Positions 1 to 10,939 of a DNA stretch of 64,000 nucleotides are shown piece by piece. Source of the stretch: Tetrapyrgos nigripes. Lineage: Eukaryota > Basidiomycota > Agaricomycetes > Agaricales > Campanellaceae. Made by a program: the position numbers and the translations under genes. The notes below the pieces were generated by a model. The model was given only the letters and a program-made list of their open reading frames with translations. It did no database searches and had not been told where the DNA came from. The DNA is taken from assembly GCA_013368315.1 (NCBI GenBank), contig JAACJM010000060.1, positions 310,001-374,000 on the forward strand. Direction: 5' to 3'. Position 1 is the stretch's first letter, and each line of letters begins with the position of its first letter.

Positions 1-454
1 AACATACTATGCACCTGCAGGAGGAGATCCAAAGAGAAAACCTCAAGGATACTCGCCTGCAGGGAAGGGGTATATATACTTGTATGAAGGCCTGGGAAAA
101 GATCTGTAAAACTATACAGCAGCAACGAAGTAATAGAAAAGTGGAATGATGGGAGATCAGAATGATGAACAATAATGATGGATGATGAAACAATGAAACA
201 AGGGTAAACAAGTCAATGGAGTCCAGATAAAACAAGAACAAACAAGTCCTAAAGGAGAAGAGAAAGGAAAAGGAAACTGTCCCCTTACACCATATTCATA
301 AGTGCATTTACACTCGCTACCGTCCGTCCCTGAGAAGGACTTGAATTTGTCCTTGGCATAGAGAATGGTCTCGCTGATACACCATACAAAATTCACGTAT
401 AAAAACACTAATTGGCGGTTAGAAAGCTGATTCACCACTTCAATTGGTATATAG
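1..454. other. unassigned sequence left of the LTR
   Basis: No gene can be supported here. A 93-codon open frame on the minus strand (157-438) has no recognisable motif and a low-complexity C-terminal end. It may be the tail of a mobile element that extends beyond the window. Confidence 0.4.
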
Positions 455-2060
455 AAGAACTAGAGTGAGTCCTGAACTGCTAGTTAAAGTGTTAGTGGAA
501 TAAGTGTATGCACCAGTACAATAAAACTAAGTACTTATGAATAGGATATGCTTATTCTAAGTACTATGGTTGATGTGTACGGTGCTTCAGTTATAGTAGC
601 AGATCCACCATATACTATACAAAGTTCTATAAGGACTTTGTAACCATTCCTACTATAACGCACTTAGTACTGCCAGTGTGATTCAAGGGAAAGTGAAGCC
701 CCTATTCATGGGCAAGGAACATGTAGGCTATACGACCCAGACTCTAGTGCTAAATGATCACTGGTTTAGAAATGGCACCATAATCGGAGAAATCAGAGGA
801 AAGCCCTAGTAACCAACTATGTCCAAACTAGCAGTATAACAAGCGATACCTCGCTTGTAAGCAAAATAGAAGGAATAGTCTTTTGAAAGGCAGTAAGGAT
901 AGAAAAGTAGGACAAAGTATATGTATGAGTTCCTAGAAAGCTCAGCTTTCACAATGCACTAAAGGGATGAACTAGTGGTGAAGGAATAAAGCCCATAGTT
1001 CATTACTGCCAGTACGTGAACTAAGGAAGGAGTCATAATGAGAGAGCCCCCAAAAGGGTAAAGCTATTTCCGAATGCAGCAGTAAGATCAGCAAGATGTG
1101 TGCCTGATGACTGAGGTGTTCTCATTGGTACAAGCGCGACTACAAAAGATATGTAGGACCTTATAGAGAGCAGGACTTATCTATAACTAACTGGCAGTAT
1201 ACTAGCAATGAGGTCTATAAACACCAAGCCTATAGTAGCACCAGAAAAACATAAGAGGAGGAATAAGCAAGGACTACGCAAACCTATAATGACTGATTGG
1301 CGGTAAAGGAATGTGAGTCATACAAGTGGAGCCCAGCATGGATGGTGGAGCTATGTGAGTCAGAATGACTACGGCCACCAGTTCCAGGAAGGTACTCTTA
1401 GCCGAGAGGATGAAGTGAAGGGAACATAGAAAGCCTTATTAGTTTTAGATAATATTCTACATTTCATAGATACCCTAATTAGAAAGTACCTACTTAATCT
1501 AGTAGTATGGACAAACATGGACTGGCAATTAGACTAATATTTCTGTTTTTCTTAGGTACCTTTTAGCGGACATTAAAAAGAAATGTAGAACTGTATAGTA
1601 GTAGCTGCGAGTAGTATAAAAGGACTAGGTATTTCTTGTAGTTACTCAAGCCACGTACTGTAGAGTATCAGTCATCTCACTAGCGCTAGCTGTAGAGACT
1701 GCGAAACACAGACTACGCTTCTACCAAATCTAACTCACTCGCATCGAGTATAAACATAGTGTGTTGGAATCAATAGTGTTGAATCAAATTTGTTGGTTTT
1801 GTGTGTTACCTTTTGTGTGTGTCCTTGGACTTGTGAAATTGGTTATAAGGCATTTGGGCCTACAAATTGTGAAATTGAAACTGTTGGTTTATACCTTTGT
1901 GGACTTGTTATAGTCTTGTGCACTCATGCAAACCCTTACCAAAAACCCCAAAAGTCCTTGTAGTACAAGTGAACTGTTGAGTATTCTGACTACTCAGAAC
2001 ACTCGCACTTTACAATTTGTATAAAAGTCTTTAAGTTTGTGTTTGTTCTACACTTACGCA
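455..2060 (+). mobile_element. long LTR of a Ty3/gypsy family (copy 1)
   Basis: This stretch is a diverged copy of the sequence at 39,925-41,540, which lies just upstream of a Ty3/gypsy gag-pol region. Matching landmarks occur in the same order in both: 'actagagtgag', 'attctaagtacta', 'gtagtataaaaggac', 'actgtagagta', 'ggcatttg', 'gagtattctgactactc' and 'tataaa' near the right end. The 'tataaaaggac' block near 1,615 is a plausible LTR TATA region. No coding capacity is seen. The exact TG..CA ends could not be placed, so the limits are approximate. Its orientation is plus, but the adjoining gag piece is on the minus strand, so the LTR and gag do not form a normal element. Confidence 0.65.
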
Positions 2061-2480
2061 AAGACCACCTATTATTGCATGTCCTTCTTTCTCTCTCTTG
2101 TTTATCCATTCCAAATGGAGATCTATTGCCCTCTCCCTATACTTGTCGAAGTCCTTCCACTTTGGCCATGTTCCTGCCACTGACTTCCGAAGATCCCTTG
2201 GAAGACCTGCTTTATAGAAATCCAGAAGAGCTGTTTCTCCGTAGTCCAACTCTTCTCCATATGTATTGAAGATGCTATTATAGCTACTAATATCTGTTCC
2301 CTTCATCCTAGCATTCTTGATTTTATTTCTCGCAACCTCATCAGAAGCAAGAGCTTTGAAGTCCCTTTTGAACCTATCCTTTATCTCCTTTAACGTTGTC
2401 CATCACCTTTCTTCTATTTTGAGTTTTGTATCTTCCTCATCTTCTTCTCACTCTGTGATTCATTGGGTTGCCCAATCTCC
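2061..2480 (-). pseudogene. Ty3/gypsy gag fragment, inverted
   Basis: Read on the minus strand this encodes a capsid-like segment resembling the gag of the gypsy element at 42,360-42,670. Both contain a 'YNS-F--Y-----Y' block, then 'FYKAGLPRDLR' here against 'YYRKGLPKGLV' there, then a W-[KR]-x6-A block ending near 'WINKREKEG'. The frame is broken by an in-frame TGA near 2,399. It abuts the plus-oriented LTR head to head, which implies an inversion or a nested insertion. It ends about 45 bp before the KDZ element's left inverted repeat. Retrotransposon gag is fairly sure; the family assignment rests on the internal comparison. Confidence 0.6.
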
Positions 2481-2524
2481 TCCTTTTTCTCCTGTGAAGA
2501 ACAGGCACTGCTGTAGTACAATTA

Positions 2525-2572
2525 ATAAATCATACTGGCCAGTCCATACGATGATTTACAAATCCTACTGGG
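2525..2572 (+). repeat. left terminal inverted repeat of KDZ element 1
   Basis: It matches the reverse complement of 15050-15097 at all but about four positions. The outermost shared bases are ATAAATCATACTGG. It is followed by GC-rich subterminal sequence containing repeated 'ccgcttcc' and 'cgcttagca' words (2610-2660), typical of transposase-binding subterminal regions. Confidence 0.75.
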
Positions 2573-2687
2573 CCAAGTATCACCTTTTCCTGGCCCTTCC
2601 CCGCCGCTTCCCGGCAGTCATCGCTTAGCACCGCCGCTTCCTGGCAGGCACCGCTTAGCATGGCAGTCCACGGCAACCATGCCTTCT

Positions 2688-2933
2688 GATCCTTTTTTCC
2701 CACATTCTCGCCTGAGTACTTACTGGGTGATTTTCATACTTAGCACCCTTATCCACCTGCCATTTTTGGACATAGATACACATCCATTTTCAGATTAGCA
2801 CCCATTTTCCGATCCTTTTTTCCCACATTCTCGCCTGAGTACTTACTGGGTGATTTTCATACTTAGCACCCTTATCCGCCTGCCATTTTTGGACATAGAT
2901 ACACATCCATTTTCAGATTAGCACCCATTTTCA
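2688..2933. repeat. 123 bp tandem duplication (two copies)
   Basis: Two head-to-tail copies (2688-2810 and 2811-2933) are almost identical; one visible difference is 'ccacctgcc' against 'ccgcctgcc'. They lie in the non-coding left arm of KDZ element 1. The near identity points to a recent slippage or unequal-exchange event. Confidence 0.9.
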
Positions 2934-2962
2934 ACCGGTCAATTTCTCAACTTAGCATCCGC

Positions 2963-3126
2963 AGCCTTTTTCCTCCTTCCCAGTTTCCCTTTCTCACATC
3001 CATCCTCCAATTACTTACCTAATACCCAACCTATCAACGTCAGAAGCCTTTTTCCTCCTTCCCAGTTTCCCTTTCTCACATCCATCCTCCAATTACTTAC
3101 CTAATACCCAACCTATCAACGTCAGA
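2963..3126. repeat. 82 bp tandem duplication (two copies plus a diverged third)
   Basis: Copies at 2963-3044 and 3045-3126 look identical. A more diverged relative runs from about 3,285 to 3,370, sharing 'ccagtttccctt' and 'gtcagatatc'. The whole arm is pyrimidine-rich on the plus strand. Confidence 0.9.
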
Positions 3127-4311
3127 TATCTCGTTTTCAAGGGCTCGGTCTCAACTCGGTCTGTTTTCTTTCTCTCTCATTTTCATATTAGCACCATTTT
3201 TTCAACCTGCCATTTTCAGACTAGCATTCTTCGTACCGGTTGCCTTACGCTGTGCTGTTACTGTCTCTCTCATTCACTCCACAACCGTTTCCTTCGTTGC
3301 CAGTTTCCCTTCCTTACATCTTCAATTACACACCCTACCGGCGTCAGATATCGTTTCCGAGGGCTCAGTATGTGTTCTCTTTTTCTCTTCCTCAAAAAAC
3401 TGACGTCTGCGACATCACCGGCAACGTAAACGACAGCTCCGCAAACTTTTCAGCTCCAAGACTCCCCAACCACCATCATCCCTCTTCCTTTGTTTTTATC
3501 CTCCCTCGCTCTCAAACGTCCCTCTCGAACATTGAAGGCACCAGACAACCGCAACATAAACCAATTCCCAATCAGAAAAATAATACCGAGGAATTGTCAC
3601 CAACAAACCGACGCCACTCACTGTTTCCCCATGCGTCCCAAAAATTTTAACTCTCGCATTTTTTTTTCTTCACTAACTTCCCCTCGCCCTCAATACCCAC
3701 AGAATTGGACGCTAATATTTTTGTTTCAATGAAAAACGACCGTACTGAGGATTTCTTTCGCCAGCAGACTGACGTTAACGACATCAAAACAACGGCTCCC
3801 CAAAATTTTGCTCCGTCTTTCCCCAATCACCTTCATCCCTCTCCCTTTGTTGGTACCCTCTCTCCTATCCCCGAGTAAGTTTTTTTTTCCGAGTAGGGAC
3901 TGGTCAGTTGGCTAATTTTTAATTCATTCTCCTTTGCGCCACTGGCAGGTTCGCTTACGCATACTACAAGTTCACGCCACATCTTAGGTTAGGGACGGGG
4001 CAAGCATTCCGAATGGAGATAAGTATAGGTAAATAGGAGACTTGTACATAGTATAGCGTGCAATGAGAACCTGGGCTCCTTGAGTATATTTGGACTATGT
4101 AGTATGCAATTTTCTGAGCCGAGATAATTTCACAGGGAGATCTAATTCTTGGCACATAATAGTTCAAACGTTCAAAGAACTAGAAAATACTGATAAGCAC
4201 AGTACATCAAAGTATAAAAGATAAAAGCTCAATGATATAGCTCAATGAAAAACACGCAAGATAGACATTACAAGCAGAAGAGATAAGAACTAAAGCAACA
4301 ACTCTGCAATG
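3127..4311. other. pyrimidine-rich non-coding arm of KDZ element 1
   Basis: Open frames at 3240-3650 and 3490-3732 are serine/proline-rich readings of C/T-rich DNA, with no domain and no splice context. I see no gene here. The segment links the tandem repeats to the 3' end of the accessory gene. Confidence 0.5.
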
Positions 4312-7300
4312 TCATGCTTGGCCCTGGGAGCGAGTGTTTCGGCGTTTGATATCACGCCCCGCATCGTCATCGTCATTGTCAATATCGTTTCGCTTGCGCC
4401 GAACGTTACGAAGTCTAAAAAGTAAATATTAGCGAAAAATTGAAGGACGTAGGTTTTGAGTTTGCCCACCTCTTTCCCTTATTGAGCCCCTTTAAGGCGA
4501 AGACAACGTCCTGAGCAGTATCCACCCATGCTGTGTCGAGACCCTCTAGTTGATGTTGCCGCCACCAAACAAGGCACATGAGAATCGTTACTACGCCACC
4601 TGTACCACATCTGTCTAGCGGTTCCCAGTCGCCGGACCCCGAAGTTCCGGTTATCCTGAAAGTGACCTTGTCACACTCCCTCCAACCAGGATTAATTGAG
4701 GACCACCAGAGGGGAAAGTCGTTGGTGAAGTCAGTCAGCTTTGAGTTGGCCACTTCTTTAGGTGTCAGGGGTCGAAATAGCTTGCCATTCTTGAACCATA
4801 CTCCCACAATGGGAGGTCGACCCACAGAACTGAAGCACGAATTCTAAAAAACCAATCACCAATAGAACTGGTATCAAGAGAGTGAATGTACATACCCTTG
4901 GATTTTCGTAAGAATGCCAGCGTTCGAAAACCGCCCACTCACGCAGTAACTCGGGCCCGACATTGCCGGCATCACGAAGGTTTAGTTCAAAGTAATCCGC
5001 CGCTTGACACATCCACATGGGCCAGTCCGGACTTCGGTCCAGGTGGAAATCAGGATCTCCATCGTCACCAGACTCGTCAATTATGGATGTCTCTCTAAGA
5101 CTCGGAGCAGCCACGTCAGGAACTGTGACAGCGACAGGAGCATCAGGAGACAATGAGCTTGAATGGGGGATCAAGGATGTGGAGCTGGGTTCTTGGTGAT
5201 GATTGTCTTTAATTGGGCTGCTAATAGGTCCTGCTGTTATCTCCGTTTGGGAAAGACGACAACCAGCAGTGATGGAGTCCATATTGGTAGGAACAGCCAG
5301 ATCAGCAGTCTTCTCCAGCTGGGCGGGATCATTTTCAGAAACAGAAAGACTGACAGCAGAGTCCATCTCGTGAGAGGAGCTATCACCAGGCATAGGAAGA
5401 TTTGAATTGATCTCCGAGTTCATCTCGGCAGAGGGGTTATGACTGTTGGGTTCGCATGCTGCAGTGGCAGTTCCGTTCGTTGAACTAGACTTGTCAAGTT
5501 CTGCTTCTGGACCTATACCGTTGCCACTGATCCCAGTTCCGTCCTCTCTAATGACCCCAAGACCTATATCATTGCCACTGGTCCCAGTTCCATCCTTCGT
5601 AGTGACCTCAAGTCTGTCGTCCGCAACAAGCGTGTGATCATTGTCCCCGTCATTTGATCTGCTACCGATGGCACTGTCAGGCTCCAAGCCAGCCTCTGAT
5701 GACGCCAATTCCTTCCTCGCCTCCTCAACATTCATAGCGTCCTCCATATAGCAACCATACTCCTTCGTGATATCGACCACATTGCGAGTGAACTGTATGA
5801 GGTTGCCACCTGAAGCTGCTGAGTCCAGAACCTTGATCACCTTCACCAGGTCCTGCGCAGGAATCCTCTTCAGTCCCTCGATCACTGTGTTGGACAGCCA
5901 GCCCTCAGGAAGTCGAGAAAGCAGCGTTGCAAGGTTGGCTGGCATTGGTCGCACACGGACACTGCGCCTTAGTGGACCAGGGTTAATATGATCCGGATCG
6001 GTTTCCGCCCCAGAAGATTCTGCCTCGGATTCTGCTTCGTTATTTCTAGAAGCCCCCTTCCCTGGCCGTTTACGTCGGCTCTGATTCTTCTTCTTCCTTC
6101 CCGTCCCTGCCCCACCCGAACTTATCTTCTCTGCCTCCCCTGTTGGGCGTTCCTCTTCAGCGTCAAATGACAGCATCCTTGGATCATCAACCGGATTTGG
6201 AGCTTTGTCCGAAGGCAATGCTGACGTAGTCGTCTTCAAACCATGGGTCAAATTGGTGGGGGGTATAGAGTCTAATGAGATGATGAGATAAGTATCCAGT
6301 TAGTTACTTGGTTCAGAATAAGATACCAACACTCACTTGTTGCCGTTTCTAGCAGAAAATCCATAAAGTAGCCAAGTACCTGGCTATTGAACTCATCCTC
6401 CTTGAACTTGTTGATTTTAGTAGACAGGGGTTGGCCATTCCCATCCTTCATATTCTCACAGCTATAGCTAGAGCTCGGCATTAGAATCATTCCACAATGC
6501 AAAGTGAGTACATACACGGCAAGATCAAACTTCTTCGTCCCTGGCGCAGGAGCCCGTCCACACACCAAGAAGGAATAGTATCCCGTATGTGCCGACACAA
6601 TATCCACCATTGGCTGAGCAACTAACCCGATGTGTTCACGACACCTACAAAGTAAGTCCATCTTTAAAAAACAATAAACAAACTTGAATTGAGGACAACT
6701 TATGTAGCCTGGATGATGGGATCGCTGGATGCCTCTGCTGCGATAGTCTCCCCGCTGACCAACGCCTTGGCTTTTTCGACCCTTTTACGGTGATCTTCCT
6801 GATTTTCTCGCTCCACCTCCTTCTGTACCTCCTCCGACTCGTTTTTCAAAAGCTCCTGTGCCACTAAGCACTTGTAGTGCATTTGATACCGCCCAGGTAC
6901 GTCCTCATTCCTATACTTCTCATCATATGCTTCCTTCACCTTTGAGGCAAATTTCTCCTGCTTCATGTAGAACTGATATGTGCTGATCCCCTTCGTACTC
7001 TCCTTGCCGATCTTCTTCATATGGGTGAACCAATTTGTAAACAGATTTCGAAGACCATTAGTCGTATTTGCCGCCAAGCGATTGGAAGCAAACCAAGAAC
7101 GTATAGTCTGCTCAACAGATGGTTAGGTCACCATCGTACTCATAGATACTCAATTAGATACTCACTTTCCAGTGGGTTTGGTTATTGGCGTAATCCTGCT
7201 GAAGTTCCCGTCGCCTAGTCTTCAAATCTTCGAGTTGCTCCACTGATAATTCTTTGAGCAGCTTCTCAAAACCTTCCTCCTGTCCACCATCCTGCGAGCC

Positions 7301-7689
7301 ATCACCAGCATCCGAGCACCCTGTCGAACTTGCCGGCATGCCTTGGGTTTGGTCACTGTTTGAATCAGTGGTGGAACCACAACTCCATTGGAAGCAGACG
7401 TGTTGTCCACAACTCCTTGAGACGTGTTGATGGGACCAAGGTTTCCGGTAGTGCTGGCATTGGCCTTCGACTCCAGGTAGGTGATGAGTCTAAACTCCTC
7501 TGGTTCCTCATCCGTATGGTAAGGGAACTCTTTGAACCAATCATTGATGGCGGTGTTCAGAAAATTGGTTTTCTTCTTCTTGTCTGTAATCTTCAAATAC
7601 TCGTCGAGTTTGACCCGGAGCCATGAGTCAGCATCTGAATTGTAAGAGCTAGGAGCACCTCGCGAGCGGTTGGACTTGACTTTTGGCAT
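4312..7689 (-). pseudogene. transposon accessory protein, multi-exon, damaged (copy 1)
   Basis: Seven minus-strand exons fit in phase: 7689-7166, 7107-6704, 6644-6516, 6467-6337, 6271-4896, 4843-4470 and 4414-4312, about 1,010 residues. The protein begins MPKVKSNRSRG. It has a conserved N-terminal block (DADSWLRVKLDEYL), a 'TIRSWFASNR' helix reminiscent of a homeodomain recognition helix, and a charged coiled-coil stretch. Next comes a block 'QPMVDIVSAHTGY..G-AP' also present in the gene at 56,416-58,459, then a long acidic/low-complexity region, and a basic tail (LRNVRRKRND) that could be a nuclear signal. Two lesions are visible. There is a frame change inside exon 1 near 7,340. The second intron's donor reads ATAAGT instead of GTAAGT (6703), although phase and homology still require splicing there. 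The family is uncharacterised and travels with KDZ-type elements here; a role in target or terminus binding is a guess. Confidence 0.7.
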
Positions 7690-7838
7690 ATTTCGATGGA
7701 AAGAGAGTGAGGGCTTGGTTTTTAAATCAACGTCTCATTTTAAATTGTTCTTGTTTGTCATCGTCCCTGGGTACATCTTATCTTATCAGTTGTCAGTTGC
7801 CATTTTCATGGCCGCTCTTAACATATAATGCGACTACC

Positions 7839-8654
7839 TTAAGACTCTTTCTGGTATCTAAGTTTGAGATGAGCGTGCAATGATTTCAACTCTCTGACCC
7901 CCTCCAAAACAGCGCAATGGAGATCTTCTGTCCATCCCAAAAGCTGTTGTGTAGCAGCTGACAGTCCTTGCACCTCCTTTAGCTCGGTACACACCCCTGA
8001 AGCCTGCAGAATGTCGTTTTCATAGCAGTGAAGCTGACACAAGAGATTACCGAAGACTTCTTCATTTCTGTCCAGCATTTGGGTCCCGCTGAGCCCCGAA
8101 TCCAACTCGTGCAAGCAAGATGAAAATAACATCTCAAAATAAACATCTCGAGTGGGCTTCAGCTTCGTCTCCACAGCGTGAAATGCGCTACGTGCCCGTT
8201 GTGTCACGTCTTTGAGACATTTTCTATATGACCTATCAGGTTAGTTATGTATAGAAGACATTCAGTGAGACATTGTATTCGGACACACCGATCAATCCCC
8301 TGCCTGAGTTGGGACTTGGCTGCAATTTCGATCTGTTTCTTCTGTCTTTTCAAGGATCGTTCCAAGCGCAGTTGGTCTCTGCATAAGTACACAGTTAGCT
8401 AGGTCAGATACTTATTAAGTTACCATTGCCACTCATTGCCACTTACTGCTGCTGTGCTATTTCCAGTTGATCCTTTCGGTATTTTAGTCGACGACCCTCG
8501 TTTACTCTCTCTGTGTTTCTTAAGATATAAGTAGTACCTCAGGTTATGAAGCATAGAGACTGAGAAATACACACCTTTGATAGTATCTGGCACTTTTTAT
8601 ACGATTAGCAGCCAAGCGTTCTTGCTTGGAGTGATATAACTTCGGTCGAGGCAT
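7839..8654 (-). CDS. small basic coiled-coil protein of KDZ element 1
   Basis: Four exons fit without error: 8654-8575, 8518-8447, 8378-8289 and 8223-7839, giving 208 residues. The N-terminus (MPRPKLYHSKQERLAANRIK) is strongly basic and resembles short proteins often seen beside fungal KDZ transposons. Residues 27-80 are rich in R, K, Q and E and should form a coiled coil. The C-terminal half is helical, with leucine and cysteine. All introns are GT..AG, 56-68 nt. The gene lies 149 bp downstream of the accessory gene's start and runs in the same direction. I do not recognise a defined domain. DNA binding through the basic head is inferred. The frame is intact, unlike its two larger neighbours. 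Confidence 0.65.
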
Positions 8655-9548
8655 GAAAGTATGAGACAAGATTAGGCAGACCCTTATGAAAAAATTCAGT
8701 TCGTCTGACTTTTTCATTTGGTCGTCTAAACACCAAATTTTGAGCAATACTATTTGGTTTTCATACATAGCCTCATAAATTCATGTTTTCGGACTTCTTT
8801 TGGTCCAAGGTGTGCCTGCATAAGCTCGTCGTTCTTGGGCCTGTAGCTCATGGTCCGTGCGCAGGCAGGCAAAGTGTGCCGCCATATGTATGAAATCATC
8901 ACTTCTCCTAGTACAATCCACTCCGATCTTGTCCTTGGTCCAGTAGGTCCTGTACGTCTGCTTATGACCCAACTAATCAATGATGCAGGATGCGCATCTC
9001 TCACTCGACTACGACTAAGAAAAATTTAGGGCAGAATGGAGGGTTGGTGGACTTACAAATTGGTGAACAGTATGTCTTGCCAATCATTCTTAAAACGACG
9101 TGATATTCATTCCCCTATCTTCAACTAGATTTATTGATACCTCTTTCACTACCCAATCCCTCATGAACATCTCACTTTCCCTCCTCCAGGGCTTGTTGAA
9201 ACCTGTGTATGAGGATTCTCAGCATAGTATCCAAGCTCGATCCTTGCATCCCGGTGGACCTAGCACCCCTGCAAAGTTGTAGTCTCTCGTGTTCATGTAT
9301 GCTCATGTGTCTACATCTGTCAATTTCGCTTGTTGCGAAGCCGCCACACGGAGGCCGCCACTTCACACAAAAATTTTACAATCACAATTCGTCATTGGGA
9401 CCTGGGTTTTGTTCTTGCGTTCCCAAGAATGGATAAGATTGTTCGGAACATTCTATTTCTCACTACGACGTAACGTGGAAATCTACGTACAGACAATGTT
9501 GTATTTGTATAATAGTGACTTTGATCTTTCTTTGGCGCATCCACGTTG
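8655..9548. other. divergent intergenic region in KDZ element 1
   Basis: This lies between the minus-strand coiled-coil gene and the plus-strand RNase H1-N-like gene. A minus-strand frame (8781-8972) has a coherent hydrophilic reading, but I find no start, partner exon or known motif. It probably contains promoters in both directions; nothing more specific is visible. Confidence 0.35.
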
Positions 9549-10483
9549 ATGAAACGCCCCAGCTCCAGCTCCTTCGAACTCTGGGAGCAACTTGAAGACA
9601 TGTCCGATGCAATGGAAGAGATCTCTCTCTCAGAGGCAGCCACTGAACCCAGACCTTCTTGCATCCCCCGACTCTTTGATAGCCAGTCATCGGAGACGAG
9701 GAAACATTTCAAGGTGAAGAAGTGGTACAATGTTTACACAGGTAACACTCCAGGATGCTACACCACATGGTACTTCCCTATTTTTTTGTTTCGGATTGAC
9801 ACTAAATTTTTCATTCAGGGCTGATGCTAGTGCTCGCACCCAGGAGATTCCTGGCGCCCGGCACGAAGCGTTTAAAAAATATGAGGATGCATTGCATGCT
9901 TGGCGACAGAATTGTCTGGCTGTGCATGTGCACGATCAGGGTTTTGTCGATGGCACTGTACTCAAAGGACTAGCACCGGTACTCGAGGGAACATCACCAA
10001 CATCACCAGAGCCTCCTCGAGCATGTACGCCCCCCCCGTATCAGTCTACCTTTCGTTATGCTTCAGATGGCAAGTATTTCACTCCTCCAAGTTCACCTGC
10101 TACCGGGCCGTCGCAAGCATCGTCTACGCAATCTCTGTCTAAACGGAGAGTCGGGCAAGCTATGTTTGGTCCTGGATCCCCGGCCCGTCTTCCCGAACGC
10201 CACTCGCAGGTGAATCCTGTTCGTTACTGGGCTATCAGTGTGAATGGTCAGAAAACCATAGCCACCACTGTGTAAGTAAATTTGAATATTACCCTCCAGG
10301 TTAAAATCCTATATTCTAATTGGTTTTTTTTTTTGCTACAGGGATCATGCTGATGGTATCGTTGAGGAAGCTCAGCTACGAGGTGTGGATGCTGTCATCA
10401 AGCAGGTTGCATCAGTACGAGAGGCTGAGGAATGGTTTGCACTACTGGAAACTGCAACCGATGAAAGCCAGCATGGTGACTAG
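9549..10483 (+). CDS. RNase H1 N-terminal-like (viroplasmin) domain protein, element 1
   Basis: Three exons, 9549-9769, 9819-10271 and 10342-10483, give an intact 271-residue protein. The first ATG of the frame is at 9549; the TTG just before it is not a eukaryotic start. Across the first intron the protein reads KKWYNVYTGNTPGCYTTW, then 'IPGARHEAFKKYEDALHAW'. This is the pattern of the RNase H1 hybrid-binding / caulimovirus viroplasmin fold: aromatic-V-x-x-G-x2-PG-x-Y-x2-W, a G-A core, then KxF/KY and A..W. There is no catalytic RNase H domain; the rest is proline/serine-rich and a short C-terminal helix. The family binds RNA:DNA hybrids or double-stranded RNA, so a nucleic-acid accessory role in transposition is a reasonable inference. 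The gene sits 456 bp upstream of the transposase, in the same orientation. Confidence 0.7.
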
Positions 10484-10939
10484 ATTTCTGAATTGGGACC
10501 GTCACTGCTGAGTTGCATTGGTCTGAGAGGTTGAAGAATGGTCAGCAAGGTGACTAGATTTCTGAATTGAAATGTACATATATGTATTTTTCTATGAATT
10601 CACAAATGCACTGTCAACTTGAATTTACATGATCCGAAATGCATTCAAGAAATCAAGAAGAAATACAGGGTACTAACTGCAGTGAGGAAACAAGATCTTT
10701 CGTATGCCACCCAGATTTTTTTACCTTTTGACGTAAGGTTATCCAGGTTGATCTTGCGCCACACGCATTGCAGCAAAATGCCAAAAAAAATCACATTGCA
10801 CGTTGTGAGATTACGCTATGTAGCTTAGGGTAGATACACAGGGACAATGGAAATACACTATGTAGCTTAGGGGAGAGAGACTTCGGATAGATTGGGCCTC
10901 TTTCTCCTCCTCGCTGTATCACCCTCATGAAACGGTCGC

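Noticed and set aside
3240..3732. Overlapping plus-strand frames in the KDZ left arm
   Set aside because: Pyrimidine-rich DNA gives Ser/Pro/Phe-rich readings. No splice-supported partner, no domain, and the tandem repeats are clearly non-coding.
4578..6170. Plus-strand frames antisense to the accessory gene
   Set aside because: Shadows of the minus-strand exons, whose phases and homology to 56,416-58,459 settle the coding strand.
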